Source: Bryobacterales bacterium
Lineage (GTDB): Bacteria; Acidobacteriota; Terriglobia; Bryobacterales; Bryobacteraceae
Length of the DNA stretch: 64,000 nucleotides
Reading direction: 5' to 3'
NCBI GenBank assembly: GCA_020852175.1
Contig: JADZBH010000033.1
Location: 1-64,000, forward strand
The notes under the pieces were generated by a model. It saw nothing but the letters and a program-made list of their open reading frames with translations, ran no database searches and had not been told where the DNA came from. Shown one piece after another: positions 16,387 through 24,210 of this stretch (the first letter of the stretch is position 1; every line of letters starts with the position of its first letter). Both the position numbers and the translations under genes were made by a program.

Positions 16387-17685
16387 TTGGTTTCAAACGC
16401 TTCAGAGATTCAATCCGAGCTTGAACGAATCCTGGAAAGTCCCTGGCTGCGGGATTCCAACGCCCTCAAGTTGTTTCTTCGCTATGTAGTTGAGGAGACA
16501 CTGGCCGGCCGGCAAACGGGTTTGAAGGAGTACGCCCTCGGATTACAGGTATTCCATCGTCCTGCGGATTACGATCCCCGGAACGATGCGATCGTCCGCG
16601 TCCAGGCCAGCCAGTTGCGCAAGAAGCTCGCCTCCTACTATGAGAACGAGGGGCGCGATTCCGGGCTCCAGATTGAACTGCCGCGGGGCGGCTATGTGCC
16701 GCGGTTTACTGCGCGGCCGGCCGCCACGGCGACTCGGGAGTCCGCCCTCGTCCACATTCCCCGCCAAACGGAAACAGGCGGGTTGCCCGCCATACCGCCC
16801 CGGCTCGCCGAGGTTGTGCTTGCGGACAGGCGATTCTCCTGGAGCGCCTTCTTATTGGGTGCGCTGATCGCGTCGGCCGTAGCGTTCCTGGCATGGTTGC
16901 CCGCGCGCACACCCAGATTGCCTGCGGGCGAGTCCGTCTGGCGCGGTTTTTTTGAGCCCAGACGTCCCGTGGTTGTCAGCTTGGGCGTCCCTCTTTTCTT
17001 CACCGGCGGCGGGGGCGTTTACATCCGCGATGTCCAGCAGAACCGCGGCAGCGAACCGAGCGAGTTGTTGCGACGCATAGAATCGGCCCTCGGCGCGCGT
17101 CTGGTGGCGCACGAGGACGTATATACCGGCGTGGGCGAGGCCATTGGGGTGGCCACTGTCAGCCGCTGGCTGGACCGCGCCGGTCTTGATGTCACCGTCG
17201 CCAACTCACATTTCCTCGGCGAATCCGACCTGGCGGGGACAAACCTGGTGGTGATCTCCTCGATGCGCTTTGAAACTCTCCTGACCCACCGCAACCTGCC
17301 CGTGGCCTTCCGCTTCGATCCGGCCGACAGCGGGGCGCTCATCAACCTGCGCCCGTTACCCGGCGAGCAGGTGCGTTATGTGCCCCGAGGCGGTTCCGGA
17401 GTGGACAAAGTGCATGGCCTGCTCACCGTCTACCCTGGAGCGGAACCTGGAACCCGCACGCTCTATCTCAGCGGCGTGCACTCGTGGACGACCAGCGGAA
17501 CCGCTCAATACTCCGTGGACCCGGACCAACTGGCGGATCTCGACCGCCGCCTGGCCGCTGACCCACCCAACGGTCCGCGCGGCCGGAAATCCCCCTATTT
17601 CCAGGTGCTGCTGGAACTGGAGGGCAAGGCCGACCAGGTGCGGCACGTTCAGTACGTCACTCACCGCTATCTACCGCTGCCCTGA
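16387..17685 (+). CDS. Winged-helix-type N-terminal domain protein with one transmembrane segment
   Basis: The 432-aa protein starts at a TTG (16387); the next codon upstream but two is a stop, so no longer start exists. Residues 1-105 form a domain seen at the N-terminus of many Acidobacteria and rhizobial proteins, including adenylate cyclase-like and TPR regulators. Its features are SELERILESPWLRDSNALKL, LKEYALGLQVFHRP, YDPRNDAIVRVQASQLRKKL and ELPRGGYVPRF, the last like a winged-helix hairpin. A single membrane helix follows at about 153-175 (SAFLLGALIASAVAFLAWL). The C-terminal 250 residues would face the periplasm and match no family I know. Its topology and divergence from a TonB receptor suggest a membrane-bound one-component regulator of that receptor, as an inference. 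Confidence 0.7.
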   Translation: MVSNASEIQSELERILESPWLRDSNALKLFLRYVVEETLAGRQTGLKEYALGLQVFHRPADYDPRNDAIVRVQASQLRKKLASYYENEGRDSGLQIELPRGGYVPRFTARPAATATRESALVHIPRQTETGGLPAIPPRLAEVVLADRRFSWSAFLLGALIASAVAFLAWLPARTPRLPAGESVWRGFFEPRRPVVVSLGVPLFFTGGGGVYIRDVQQNRGSEPSELLRRIESALGARLVAHEDVYTGVGEAIGVATVSRWLDRAGLDVTVANSHFLGESDLAGTNLVVISSMRFETLLTHRNLPVAFRFDPADSGALINLRPLPGEQVRYVPRGGSGVDKVHGLLTVYPGAEPGTRTLYLSGVHSWTTSGTAQYSVDPDQLADLDRRLAADPPNGPRGRKSPYFQVLLELEGKADQVRHVQYVTHRYLPLP

Positions 17686-18377
17686 CCCGGCGGAACAGCC
17701 CGTCCCGCGGTCTGTTTCGTTCTGGCCGGTGGCGTAGGCGCGGCTTCCATCTCCGCACGGTTCATGCCGAACCGCACCAGCTTTTCACGCCACGAAATCT
17801 CCGTCACGCGCCGCCGCTCCAGCATCACCACTTTGTGGGGCCACCATTCGCCCAGGGCGACACGCAGCGCAGTGATCTCCCAGTTCCGGCAATCCACATA
17901 GAAGTCCTCGACGAATCCGGCGAAACCTTCCTTCGACCAGGCGCGATAGGAGGTCACTTCGCGGAAACTACGCAAGTGCGGGTCGCCACGCGGCGTCTCC
18001 TCGGTGGCATTGGTGACGGCTTCCGGCGGCGGAGTCAGCGTGTAGGGCTCCATCGTCCAATAGGCAGGCCAGCCGTAGTGAACCTGCATTTCGATTTCGT
18101 GTTGCCTGGATACGGGCGCGTCGGTATCGACGGGCGGAGAGTTCCTCACCTGCTCCTTGGTCAGCGGCACGCAAAACCGCCGTTGTTCCCAGGCCGTCGA
18201 AGAGACGATGCCCGCCGCGATCAGCACGCGCCTGCGATGGAACCACCGTCCGGTCTCCACCACCAGATAACGCACCCGCCACTCGGCATCGTCAAAGAAG
18301 AAATCGTGTACCTTGCCCAGGTCGCCATCCTGTTCTTGCATGGCGAAGCCGAGCAGGCTGTCGAGCGGCCAGAGCAT
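17667..18377 (-). CDS. Protein with two PRC-barrel domains
   Basis: The 236-aa protein begins MLWPLDSLLGFAMQEQDGDL. I choose ATG 18377 because the 33 codons before it in the longer frame are Pro/Arg-rich and overlap a hairpin. Two PRC-barrel folds are visible, at about 3-70 (DGDLGKVHDFFFDDAEWRVR, YLVVETGRWF) and 140-205 (EGFAGFVEDFYVDCRNWEIT). PRC-barrels occur in RimM, photosynthetic reaction centre H subunits and stress proteins, and usually mediate protein or membrane contacts. It is cytoplasmic, with no signal peptide. A TAAAAT box 8 nt upstream with no Shine-Dalgarno sequence suggests a leaderless message. Its 3' end overlaps the convergent winged-helix gene by 19 bp. Confidence 0.8.
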   Translation of the reverse strand: MLWPLDSLLGFAMQEQDGDLGKVHDFFFDDAEWRVRYLVVETGRWFHRRRVLIAAGIVSSTAWEQRRFCVPLTKEQVRNSPPVDTDAPVSRQHEIEMQVHYGWPAYWTMEPYTLTPPPEAVTNATEETPRGDPHLRSFREVTSYRAWSKEGFAGFVEDFYVDCRNWEITALRVALGEWWPHKVVMLERRRVTEISWREKLVRFGMNRAEMEAAPTPPARTKQTAGRAVPPGQGSGR

Positions 18378-18411
18378 GACCGCCCATTTTAGCTCCTGCC
18401 AGGAAGGCGTT

Positions 18412-18439
18412 GGGCGCGGCCTGGGGAGAAGCCGCGCCC
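18412..18439. terminator. 9-bp hairpin downstream of the TonB receptor gene
   Basis: GGGCGCGGC and GCCGCGCCC pair perfectly around a 10-nt loop. It lies about 130 nt past the stop of the leftward receptor gene (18569) and upstream of the PRC-barrel gene. No T-tract follows, so termination strength is uncertain. Confidence 0.4.
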
Positions 18440-18568
18440 GCTTGCCGGGACCAGGGTGGGTGGGCGGCCTCGGCAAGAGCTTGTGGAACCTGGAAGCGCA
18501 AAGGGTGCGGCGCGCACCGCCAAGGCAGTAGAACTACTCGCACCGCACTCCGTTTTGCGCTGTGTCCC

Positions 18569-21526
18569 TCAGAAGGAGAAGCGCAGCGAAAGCTCGATTC
18601 TCCGGTTCGGACCGGCGCTACCGCCCATCGGACCGAAACCGCCCGCCGTCTGGGTCGAAATGCCGAACAGGGGCGACAGCAGGTTCCCCGTGGGCGTGGC
18701 CAGGTTCACGGTATTCAGCAGGTTCCGAGCCTGAATCGAGAACGTCAGGTTGTACTTCTTCCGGGAGTTTCCACCGCCGAACATGCCCCCTGGCCCGCCA
18801 TGTCCGCCGCCCGGCCCGCCATGGAAGCCGCCGCCACCGCCGCGCATGCCGCGCCCGCCGCTGGGAGGCGGCCCCATCGGCATATCGCCGCCCGGACCGG
18901 CCTGCCCCGTGGAACCTTCCCCGCCGAAACTCCACGTCTTGCCCAGACGCATGTTCAGCGAAAACTGGCCCGGTCCACGTCCATAGTTTCGCGGAATAAT
19001 CGTATCGCCCGGCCCTGGATTCAACAGGAAGTTGCCGTAGGCCGTCTGCACCACGCCCGGTCCGGTCATGCTGCCCGCGAACGCCGGCCGGTCCAGGAAC
19101 ATCGAGTCGCCATTGGTGTCGCGCCCCGTGACAATGTTAAACGGCGAGCCCGAGGAGGCCATCAGGAACGGGTTCAGCGAGATGCCCCACTTGGCATTCA
19201 CCGAACCGCCCATCACGAAGCGGTGCCGCGTATCCATCCGCGACGGGCCCCACTCGCTGTGCATGTTGTACGGATCGGCCGGCGAACTGCCCGATCCGTC
19301 CGTGTCGCCGCGCGAGTAATTCAACTGGTAAAAGCCGAACAGGCTCACATACCGGCTGAACCGCGTGTTGAAATTTGTCATCACCTGATGCTGGCGGCTG
19401 AAACCGGTGGACTCGTACAGGTAAATGTTGCCCACGTCTCCATAGGGCCGCCCGCCGCCGGGGTACGGCGTGTTGATGTTGCGCGAACGCAGCAGGTTCA
19501 CGCCCCGGCTGAAGATGTAGTTCACCGCCATGGTCGTGTTCTTCGGCAACTGCCGCTCAATGCCCGCCGAACTCTGGAACAGATACGGTGTCCGGAGGTT
19601 GCCGGCCAGTTGGCGTATGGTCAGCACGTTCGCATACGGCGCCAGCGCGCCCACCGAAGGCGTATTCGGGTAGAAGTCCGGGTTGGGAACGATATAGTTC
19701 ACCTGGTTCACGCCGTTGAAGCGCAGCGCGCTTAGAGTCAGCGACTCGTCCACGCGGTCATAGAAAATGCCGCTTCCCAGACGGAGAACCGTCTTGGTGG
19801 CCTTGCCGTTGCGGCCATCCAAAGCGTACGCCAGGCCAAGGCGAGGAGCGAAATTATTATGGTTGCTGATGTTCGTCTGGTCTTCCCAACGCAGGCCGCC
19901 GCTGAAGGTCAGCCGCGCCGAAGCGCGCCAGTCCCAGGCGCCGAACAAACCGGAGTCCCACTGCCGTACGCTGGCCGCCGGGTTACCGCCATTGATCGTC
20001 AACTGGCTCGCGCCACCGCCCAACGCCCGCACCTGTCCCGCCGTGTATCCCAGACCCTGAAAGTAGAGCGTGCGCCGGTAGCGTTCGAGCGAGGTGATCC
20101 TCACCATGTCCGCTCCATCGATCAACTGGCTGTTTCCGTCCAGCGCGGGCGCCAGTCCGCCGGCGAACGAGTAGGTGCCGCCGAAGTTGTTCGGCGAAAT
20201 ATCGTTCATCGAGTTGCCCCGCACGCGCCCGCCAAACTTAAAGGTGTGCTTGCCCCGGATGTAGCTGGTGGAGTTGTTGAACTCGTACCCGTTGGTGCGC
20301 TGGTTGGCCAGTCCCATCTGCGCGCCACCGCCATCGAACGCATCCAGAACGTTGATCGCCGCCAGCGTATTGTCGCCATCCCTCAGCAGCGTCGAACGGC
20401 GGTACATGAAGCGGAATTCGTTGATCGCCCGCGCGCTCAGCACCGCCGTCTCGGTCAGTTGCAACGTATGGTCGCGGTCCCGCGTGTCATAAGCCCGCGA
20501 TGGCAGGGCAAACTCGCCCACGCCGCGGTTTTCCGAATTCATCGGCGAAAAGGCGTACCGCAGCACCAGAGTGTGTTTGTCGCTGAGCGCGTAGTCCAGG
20601 CGCGGCGATATCGAGTACCGCGTCTGCGGCGTCACCACGGCCTGCTGGAACGGCGTCGGAATCAGCTGCGTGTTCAGAATCGTCGCGTTCACCACGGCGT
20701 TCTCGTTCACGTTGCGGCCCTCGAAGTCCAGGCCGAATGACGCCTTCTTGTTCAGCGGTCCCGAGATGCGCCCCCCGTACATGCGCGTCTGGTACGGCGG
20801 CTTATTCGTGGCGAACGGGTTCCGCGAGTTCAATGCCTCGTCGCTGAAGTTGAAGAAAGCGTCGCCCCGGAACTTGTCCGAACCCGGCTTGGTGAGAATC
20901 TCGATGCGGCCGAACCCGATGCGGTCAAACTCCGCCGAATAGGGGTTGCGGTTGATGCGAATTTCGCGGATCGACGACTTCGGCGGCATGTTCCCGCCCG
21001 TGAAGCCGTCAATGTAAATCTGTCCGCCATTCGGACCCGCGCCCGGACCGGCCAGCGCCTGCAACTCATCGGCCAGGGTATCCGGATCGTCGGAAAAACT
21101 CTTCAGGTCCTCCTCCCGCAACGTGATCGCCCCGGCGTTGTCCACCGGGTCCGTGGTCACGCCCTGCACCTCGTCCTGCACATTCACCTTCTCCGACTGC
21201 GTGGCAATGGCCATCTGCACGTCGAAGGTAAGCATCGACGTCACGTCCAGGCCTTCCACGGCGTAGGGCGTGAAGCCTTTGGATTGCACCACCAGCGTGT
21301 AGTTGCCCGGCCGCGTGGCACGCACTTCATACACGCCCTGATCGTTGGTGGTGGTGCGCTGTTCGCGCCCATTGGCGTCGCGCAACCGTACGTCGGCATG
21401 GGGGATCACCGCGCCCGAGGGGTCGGTGACGCGCCCGCGCATGCCAGCCGTTTGCGCCACGGCCGCCGGCCCCACGAGAGCCGCGCCGCACAGCGCCAGA
21501 GTAATCAAAGTTTGGTGGAAATTCAT
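18569..21526 (-). CDS. TonB-dependent receptor with Gly/His/Met-rich insert, Cpx-like locus
   Basis: The 985-aa protein starts MNFHQTLITLALCGAALVG (signal peptide) at ATG 21526, preceded by AGGT; an in-frame GTG at 21550 would add eight basic residues and is less likely. It has a carboxypeptidase-regulatory domain (about 25-110), a plug (about 120-230, GGQIYIDGFTGGNMPP, RNPYSAEFDRIGFGRIEILT) and an outer-membrane beta-barrel ending IELSLRFSF. Near residues 885-935 an unusual low-complexity segment rich in Gly, His, Pro and Met (GGFHGGPGGGHGGPGG) interrupts the barrel and could bind metal. It is the third gene of an operon with the Spy-like and DUF5666-like genes (40-bp gap) and so probably belongs to the Cpx-like regulon. 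Confidence 0.9.
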   Translation of the reverse strand: MNFHQTLITLALCGAALVGPAAVAQTAGMRGRVTDPSGAVIPHADVRLRDANGREQRTTTNDQGVYEVRATRPGNYTLVVQSKGFTPYAVEGLDVTSMLTFDVQMAIATQSEKVNVQDEVQGVTTDPVDNAGAITLREEDLKSFSDDPDTLADELQALAGPGAGPNGGQIYIDGFTGGNMPPKSSIREIRINRNPYSAEFDRIGFGRIEILTKPGSDKFRGDAFFNFSDEALNSRNPFATNKPPYQTRMYGGRISGPLNKKASFGLDFEGRNVNENAVVNATILNTQLIPTPFQQAVVTPQTRYSISPRLDYALSDKHTLVLRYAFSPMNSENRGVGEFALPSRAYDTRDRDHTLQLTETAVLSARAINEFRFMYRRSTLLRDGDNTLAAINVLDAFDGGGAQMGLANQRTNGYEFNNSTSYIRGKHTFKFGGRVRGNSMNDISPNNFGGTYSFAGGLAPALDGNSQLIDGADMVRITSLERYRRTLYFQGLGYTAGQVRALGGGASQLTINGGNPAASVRQWDSGLFGAWDWRASARLTFSGGLRWEDQTNISNHNNFAPRLGLAYALDGRNGKATKTVLRLGSGIFYDRVDESLTLSALRFNGVNQVNYIVPNPDFYPNTPSVGALAPYANVLTIRQLAGNLRTPYLFQSSAGIERQLPKNTTMAVNYIFSRGVNLLRSRNINTPYPGGGRPYGDVGNIYLYESTGFSRQHQVMTNFNTRFSRYVSLFGFYQLNYSRGDTDGSGSSPADPYNMHSEWGPSRMDTRHRFVMGGSVNAKWGISLNPFLMASSGSPFNIVTGRDTNGDSMFLDRPAFAGSMTGPGVVQTAYGNFLLNPGPGDTIIPRNYGRGPGQFSLNMRLGKTWSFGGEGSTGQAGPGGDMPMGPPPSGGRGMRGGGGGFHGGPGGGHGGPGGMFGGGNSRKKYNLTFSIQARNLLNTVNLATPTGNLLSPLFGISTQTAGGFGPMGGSAGPNRRIELSLRFSF

Positions 21527-21566
21527 CGTCAACCTGCTTTTTCGAATCACGAAGGGTGTTTCCTCG

Positions 21567-22778
21567 TTATGGCATCATGCCGATGCCAAGCCCGCCCAGC
21601 CCGCCTTCTCCGCCCGCGCCCCCGCTCATTCCGGAAGCTCCCCCAATCGACAGGCCCGGCCCCTGGCGCGCCTGCGCCGCCTGGTGGCTGGCCGCCAGCA
21701 TGTCGAGCACCGGCTGCGCGCCGGCCAGCAGCGTGATGGCCGTGAAGGTGTCCTGTTTCGCTCCCAGCGTGCTGGCGACAATCACCGTGTCGCCCGCCTT
21801 CAACGCGGAAAACTCCACGGCCGGCATCCGTTCCAGCATGTTGCCGATGTCGGGAGGTCCGCCGCCCGGAGGAAACCCGCCGCCTCCGCCGGTCCGCGCG
21901 CCTGCCGGCCCGCCGTGCGTTTCACCCGCGGGTCGCGGCATTCCGCGTTCCATCCCGCCGCCTTCCATGCCGCCGCCCGCACGGCCTCCCATCGCCGGTC
22001 TCCGGGCGAGCATTATGCCCATCTGCGCGGGAACCGTCTTCAGCGTGGAGTCGGCCGTGGCGTGCACGGTCAGTGTCTTCTTGCCATCCACTTCCTTCAA
22101 TTGCAGGGACCGCGCCGCGGCATCCACGCTCAACACCGTCCCGGCAAAGGTGCGAAAGGTGCCAAACACCACACGTGCGGCCGTCAGCTTGGCGGCCTCT
22201 TCATTCTTTTCGCCCAGCGCGCGCAACTGGTCGCCCTTCTTGATCTCCTCGATCGTCGCCGCCACCGCATCGCTGAACTTCACCGAATCCGGCGCGTAGC
22301 GCTTCACTTCGGCCTTTTCTCCCACGTCCACCGTGAACGTCTTTGTCTCCATGCCCACGCGTGTGCGCAATTTCACCTGCCGGTCCCTGGCGTCCACGCT
22401 CTCCACGACGCCGAACACGCCACGGTCGCGCCACATCTGCCGTTCGGCGTCATTTTTTTGCGAGATCTCGCGCGCCGTCATGACAATCAGCGAGTCGGCC
22501 AGAATGCCGCCGTCGGCCGCGGCGCCGCGGACGATCACCCTGTCTCCGTTCCGCAAGTCGGCCAACGTGATGGTTTGCGCTTTGCTCAAATCCCGTTCGC
22601 CCGGCGCGACCTTTTGCACGCGAGCCTGGGGCGTTGGCAGCACGGTCGTCTTTTGACCCTGGTCCGTGGTCACCTGGATCGCCTTGCCGTCATTGGCTGT
22701 CACCGTGCCCAGCAACCGCGCCGGCTGCTGAGCTGCCAGCACGGTTGCCGTGAGAAGAAAAGGAAGTAAGTGTTTCAT
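21567..22778 (-). CDS. Exported DUF5666-like protein with three beta repeats and Gly/Met-rich region
   Basis: The 403-aa protein has a signal peptide (MKHLLPFLLTATVLAAQQ). Three repeated OB-like units of DUF5666 type follow, each opening with a G-T/V-V-x-S/A motif: LLGTVTANDGKAIQV near 22, FGVVESVDARDRQVKL near 121 and FAGTVLSVDAAARSLQL near 214. Each is followed by a charged phrase of the LxxGD type (LRNGDRVIVRG, IKKGDQLRALG). Residues about 265-320 are rich in Gly, Met and Arg (GGRAGGGMEGGGMERGMP). The C-terminus returns to an LKAGDTVIVAST unit and a Gly-rich tail. It lies 27 bp downstream of the Spy-like gene with AGGA six nt before its ATG. The periplasmic role is unknown; context suggests envelope-stress or metal handling. 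Confidence 0.72.
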   Translation of the reverse strand: MKHLLPFLLTATVLAAQQPARLLGTVTANDGKAIQVTTDQGQKTTVLPTPQARVQKVAPGERDLSKAQTITLADLRNGDRVIVRGAAADGGILADSLIVMTAREISQKNDAERQMWRDRGVFGVVESVDARDRQVKLRTRVGMETKTFTVDVGEKAEVKRYAPDSVKFSDAVAATIEEIKKGDQLRALGEKNEEAAKLTAARVVFGTFRTFAGTVLSVDAAARSLQLKEVDGKKTLTVHATADSTLKTVPAQMGIMLARRPAMGGRAGGGMEGGGMERGMPRPAGETHGGPAGARTGGGGGFPPGGGPPDIGNMLERMPAVEFSALKAGDTVIVASTLGAKQDTFTAITLLAGAQPVLDMLAASHQAAQARQGPGLSIGGASGMSGGAGGEGGLGGLGIGMMP

Positions 22779-22805
22779 CGTGGTCCTGTGTGGGTCCGCG
22801 GGCTT

Positions 22806-23231
22806 TTACTGCCGGGACAGTCCCCCGCGAGGGCTTCCTGGTCCCAATCCCCGCCGTTCGTTCTTCATCTTTTGATACTCGGCATTCTGTTCAACCGTAA
22901 GCGCCTCGCCAATTTTCCTGGCTGTTACTTCGCGGTCCTCGTGCATAGCCTGCATCATTTCTTTCGTGAAAGGAGCGCCTGGCGCGGCTTTATCCCAAAT
23001 CTCCGCCATCCGCTTGTTCAGCTCATCGAGATAAGGTCGAATTTCCGCTTCCTGTGCCGCCGATAGCTTAAGACGATCCTTCATCTCCACCAACTGCCTC
23101 TGCGCCATCTTCGACGGGTTCATGCGCGGCAGACCGGCCGGACGCTGCGACAGAACCACGCCCGCGCCGCAGATCAACGCCAACCCCGCCATGACCGCCG
23201 TCTGAGCTCTCAACCAGGTATCCTGCTTCAT
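22806..23231 (-). CDS. Spy/CpxP-like periplasmic stress protein
   Basis: The 141-aa protein has an N-terminal membrane or signal segment (residues 9-28, AQTAVMAGLALICGAGVVLS) and then a helical domain with both halves of the Spy/CpxP LTxxQ signature, degenerate here as LKLSAAQEAEI (about 54) and LTVEQNAEYQKM (about 111). Family members are periplasmic chaperones or sensor modulators; CpxP inhibits the CpxA kinase in Escherichia coli. It is divergent from a CpxR/CpxA-like pair and separated from it by a gap with two CpxR-type boxes, the same arrangement as cpxP-cpxRA. It leads a leftward operon with the DUF5666-like and TonB receptor genes. Confidence 0.82.
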   Translation of the reverse strand: MKQDTWLRAQTAVMAGLALICGAGVVLSQRPAGLPRMNPSKMAQRQLVEMKDRLKLSAAQEAEIRPYLDELNKRMAEIWDKAAPGAPFTKEMMQAMHEDREVTARKIGEALTVEQNAEYQKMKNERRGLGPGSPRGGLSRQ

Positions 23232-23310
23232 GACCTGCCGCCCTCCCTTATCTTCATGTCCAGCTTCTCAGCCGAACGTAAACGTTCTATGTGGGCGATC
23301 GCCTGATTGT

Positions 23311-23326
23311 GTAAAGTTTGAGTAAA
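23311..23326. promoter_or_regulatory. CpxR-type tandem site 1 (GTAAA-N6-GTAAA)
   Basis: Two perfect GTAAA pentamers (23311-23315 and 23322-23326) lie 11 bp apart, one helical turn, which is the direct-repeat form bound by CpxR in enterobacteria. On the leftward strand it provides TTTACA, which can serve as the -35 of the Spy-like gene. A lone GTAAA at 23278-23282 is closer to that gene. Confidence 0.72.
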
Positions 23327-23373
23327 TGAGGAAACTTTATTTCTTCTCTCACTCTTCGCCCGGCGCGGCTCAT

Positions 23374-23389
23374 GTAAATGTTGGGTAAA
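23374..23389. promoter_or_regulatory. CpxR-type tandem site 2 (GTAAA-N6-GTAAA)
   Basis: GTAAA at 23374-23378 and 23385-23389 repeat the spacing of site 1 exactly, and the two sites are 63 bp apart (six helical turns). It ends four bases before the proposed -35 of the response regulator gene, a position suited to autoactivation. Confidence 0.72.
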
Positions 23390-23392
23390 TCC

Positions 23393-23421
23393 ATGACAAA
23401 ACAACTCTTCCTCTGTGTACT
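23393..23421 (+). promoter_or_regulatory. Candidate promoter of the CpxR/CpxA-like operon
   Basis: ATGACA (23393-23398), a 17-bp spacer and TGTACT (23416-23421) sit just downstream of CpxR-type site 2. Transcription would start near 23428, about 27 nt before the ATG at 23455. Confidence 0.45.
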
Positions 23422-23454
23422 ATCGAAGTGGAGAGGGAGGAGGCAGCGCTACGT

Positions 23455-24210
23455 ATGAACGGACCGGCAGCCCTGGAGACCGCGGCTTCACCGACCCGGC
23501 TTCTCATCGTTGACGACGACGAGAAGCTCGCGCGCCTCCTGCGCGACTATCTCGAACCCCTCGGCTACCAGGTCGACCTTGTGCACAACGGCACGGCGGG
23601 ACTGAAGCACGCGCTGGAAGGGAACTACTCGGCGGTGATTCTCGACGTTATGATGCCCGGCATGAATGGCATGGAGGTGCTGCGCGAACTGAGGAAGTCC
23701 AGCCAGGTCCCCGTGCTTATGCTCACGGCGCTGGGTGACGAACCGGACCGCATTGCAGGACTCGAGGTGGGCGCCGACGATTACCTGCCCAAGACCTTTT
23801 CCACGCGCGAGTTGCTGGCGCGGCTCCGCGCCGTCCTCCGCCGCTCTTATCTCACCGCCCGCGCCCAGGCGCGGGAAGACAGTACGGGCGGGATTGTCGC
23901 GGTGGGCCCGCTCAGCATCCAACCCGAGGCCCGCGAAGCCATGCTCGACGGGAAACCGCTTGTCCTCACCCCCATCGAGTACGACATGCTGCTCTCGCTC
24001 GCCCGCGGCGCCGGACGCGTGAAAACCCGCGAGGCCCTGCTGCTTGAAGTAGCCGACCGCGACTTCGAGTCCTTTGACCGGTCCATCGACGTTCACATCT
24101 CATCGCTGCGCAAAAAGCTCGGCGACGATCCCAAGTCTCCCAAGTTCATCGAAACCGTGCGGGGCGCGGGCTACCGTATGAGAAAGCCCAGGGGGGATGC
24201 ATGGGAATAA
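23455..24210 (+). CDS. CpxR-like OmpR-family response regulator
   Basis: The 251-aa regulator has a receiver domain (about 15-125) with acidic pocket VDDDEK, phosphoacceptor Asp64 (VILDVMMPG), the Thr of MLTALGDE and Lys113. The latter occurs in DYLPKTF, where nearly all relatives have Pro after the Lys. A winged-helix DNA-binding domain (about 150-245) carries LTPIEYDMLLSLA and SIDVHISSLRKKLGDD. Start is ATG 23455, with GGAGGAGG about 12 nt upstream; an in-frame GTG at 23428 lacks a binding site. The kinase gene overlaps its 3' end by 10 bp. Two GTAAA tandem sites precede it and point to autoregulation and control of the divergent Spy-like operon. Confidence 0.9.
   Translation: MNGPAALETAASPTRLLIVDDDEKLARLLRDYLEPLGYQVDLVHNGTAGLKHALEGNYSAVILDVMMPGMNGMEVLRELRKSSQVPVLMLTALGDEPDRIAGLEVGADDYLPKTFSTRELLARLRAVLRRSYLTARAQAREDSTGGIVAVGPLSIQPEAREAMLDGKPLVLTPIEYDMLLSLARGAGRVKTREALLLEVADRDFESFDRSIDVHISSLRKKLGDDPKSPKFIETVRGAGYRMRKPRGDAWE

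Noticed and set aside
23293..23302. GGCGATCGCC, matching the cyanobacterial HIP1 core
   Set aside because: Single occurrence noticed, so no evidence of the repeated HIP1 pattern.
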